From positions 1 through 15,421 of the forward strand of contig JANNBN010000126.1 of NCBI GenBank assembly GCA_031385545.1: a stretch of 15,421 nucleotides of DNA, given 5' to 3'. This document shows positions 14,162-15,421 of the stretch, piece by piece (the first letter of the stretch is position 1; each line of letters begins with the position of its first letter). The DNA is from JANNBN01 sp031385545. Its GTDB lineage: Bacteria > Actinomycetota > Acidimicrobiia > Acidimicrobiales > JANYDT01. A model generated the notes under the pieces. It worked only from the letters and a program-made list of their open reading frames with translations. It was not told the DNA's origin and did no database searches. Both the position numbers and the translations under genes were made by a program.

Positions 14162-15421
14162 ATGTTGCACATGACGGGAACGCAACGGAGTCTTGCATTC
14201 GTGGTGGCGGCCGCGTTGGCGGCCAGCAGCGGGTGCGCCGCGGAGTCCCAGCGGTCGCTGGAGCGCGATGCGTCGCCGACCACATGGCGGACCGGGGCGA
14301 CCATCGAACCGATCGGCATCGATGCGGTCGATGGTCCAGCCGGCAACGGTGTCACGGACGACACCGTTGTCGTTGCCTCCGACGACACCATGTTCGTCGT
14401 TGGATCGGTCCCCCCGACGGTGCCGACCGTGCCGTCGACCTCTCCACCGACAGTTCCACCGACAGGTCCACCGACAATTTCGCTGACCGTGCCGCAGACT
14501 CTGCCAGCCCGGACTCCGGCACCGGCGACTCGGGCGGCAAGGGTTCCTGTTCCTCGTCAGTCAGTCCCGGCTGCTGCTCCCTCCACAGCCACAAGCGAAA
14601 TCGTTGCCGTTCCAAGTCCGACCGCAAGTCCGACCGCAAGTCCGACGACCGCTCCTGCATCGAAGTCCGTCGTCGTTCGAGCCGACAGGACGCTTGCCGT
14701 CCTCGGCGCGAAGTGCCTCAGATCTCAGGTCGGTGTGCAGCGTCGCACCAAGAGCGGTCTCACAGTTGTATGTACACGTACAAAAGCCACGCGGTACGTC
14801 TGGCAAAGCGTTGTCATCCCGTCGACCAGCCCGGTCGTCACACCCGCCGTTGTGCAAGGTTTTGACGGGGGCACCATTACGCTGGGCGTCATCGGCACCA
14901 CGACGAACCCCACCTGGTCCAATATCTCCAAAGCAATCTCGGCCGGGTTCGAGGCGCGAATCGCAGCCATCAACCGACGTGGCGGTGTGGGTGGTCGCTA
15001 CCCGATCAAGATCTTGTACCGCGATGCGAATTACGACCCTGCCCTCACGCTTGTCGAACTGGCTGCCACCCAGTCGTCCGTCGTCGGCTACGGGTCCGTG
15101 CTCGGCACGCCGGCGACCGAAGCAGCGGTGCCGTTCCTGCGAGACAACCAGCTGCTGGCCAGCCCAGCATCGCAAGAGGGCCGCTGGGCGAAGGAACCCA
15201 ACCTGCTCCCGGTCTTCAACAGCTACCAGATACAGGCCATCTCGGGTGTGTCGTACTTCCTTGAACAGTCGCCTGGTTCCACGGTGTGCTCGGTCTCGAT
15301 CGCAACCAGTTTCGGAGACGCGGGTGCAGAGGGATTCGCGTTCGCAGCCACCGACCTGGGTGCCCGCGTCGGTGCTTCGCTGCTGATGGCTCCCGCTGAC
15401 ACCAACCCTGCCCCTGTTCTG
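14162..15421 (+). CDS. LivK-like substrate-binding protein with long N-terminal extension (3' end outside window)
   Basis: 420 codons, open to the window edge. The start is ambiguous: ATG 14162, ATG 14171 or GTG 14120, none with a good Shine-Dalgarno. All give a hydrophobic signal segment ending in AASSGC; the Cys (residue 25 from ATG 14162) is a plausible but imperfect lipobox. Residues about 60-175 are a Pro/Thr/Ser-rich linker with SPTA repeats. Next comes a small module with Cys185, Cys204 and Trp214 (GAKC, then LTVVC, then YVW), which I do not recognise by name. From about residue 238 a Peripla_BP_6 domain begins (ITLGVIGTTTNPTWSNIS), with INRRGGVGGRYPIKILYRDANYDP and VVGYGSVLGTPATEAAVPF as in branched-chain amino acid binding proteins. 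The ligand is unknown. Its permease and ATPase genes, if any, would lie to the right. Confidence 0.85.
   Translation, partial: MLHMTGTQRSLAFVVAAALAASSGCAAESQRSLERDASPTTWRTGATIEPIGIDAVDGPAGNGVTDDTVVVASDDTMFVVGSVPPTVPTVPSTSPPTVPPTGPPTISLTVPQTLPARTPAPATRAARVPVPRQSVPAAAPSTATSEIVAVPSPTASPTASPTTAPASKSVVVRADRTLAVLGAKCLRSQVGVQRRTKSGLTVVCTRTKATRYVWQSVVIPSTSPVVTPAVVQGFDGGTITLGVIGTTTNPTWSNISKAISAGFEARIAAINRRGGVGGRYPIKILYRDANYDPALTLVELAATQSSVVGYGSVLGTPATEAAVPFLRDNQLLASPASQEGRWAKEPNLLPVFNSYQIQAISGVSYFLEQSPGSTVCSVSIATSFGDAGAEGFAFAATDLGARVGASLLMAPADTNPAPVL
14441..14650 (+). repeat. Short Pro/Thr/Ser-encoding repeats in the linker
   Basis: Two clusters: about 14449-14480, where a 12-bp period encodes PPT-type units around CCACCGACA, and about 14617-14648, where CAAGTCCGACCG-type units occur three times and encode SPTA/SPTT. 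Both keep frame and lengthen the linker between the signal peptide and the ligand-binding domain. Confidence 0.75.

Noticed and set aside
13777..14865. 362-codon rightward open frame across the end of xylB and start of the last gene
   Set aside because: Arg/His/Cys-rich, out of frame with both XylB and the LivK-like protein, which carry the conserved motifs.

Overview
The window is high-GC, densely coded DNA. It looks like a free-living actinomycete, most likely from the Acidimicrobiia or a related deep actinobacterial lineage. The clues are a very long IF-2 with an Ala/Pro/Ser- then Gly/Pro/Arg-rich linker, Thr-rich secreted proteins, a LAXTG-like cell-wall sorting tail, Lys/Thr-rich segments after signal peptides, and GTG/TTG starts. 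This assignment comes from protein character alone; no rRNA or marker comparison was possible.

Left region (1-3948): the 3' end of a conserved transcription/translation operon. It holds the C-terminal tail of a probable NusA (13 copies of Val-Val-Pro-Glu from a 12-bp tandem repeat), then ylxR, then infB. ylxR has no canonical start codon at the expected place; its best start is an ATA overlapping the nusA stop. A 216-nt leader with two inverted repeats precedes infB. The usual follower rbfA is absent. infB is followed instead by a 9-bp triple repeat and two strong hairpins.

Middle region (3949-6702): a secreted, wall-anchored protein with a DUF11-like domain and a Thr-rich stalk runs rightward. 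A YeiH-family membrane protein runs leftward towards it. The 38-nt gap between their stops is filled by one long hairpin that probably terminates both. A roughly 200-nt divergent spacer follows and contains a 14-bp inverted repeat.

Right region (6703-15421): a complete Dpp/Opp-type ABC importer in the order binding protein, permease, permease, ATPase, ATPase. It is closed by 13-bp direct repeats and a hairpin. Next come a xylulokinase (XylB, FGGY family) and the start of a second, unrelated binding protein of the LivK (Peripla_BP_6) type. That last gene runs off the window and carries an unusually long N-terminal extension with a two-cysteine module. The xylulokinase suggests, without proving, that the family-5 importer handles a sugar or glycoside rather than peptides.

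I see no CRISPR array, transposase, phage gene, tRNA or rRNA, and no clear undescribed multi-gene system. The most unusual points are the ATA start with its repeat-encoded open frame, the apparently non-lipidated binding protein with a basic Lys/Thr tail, and the extended LivK-like protein.
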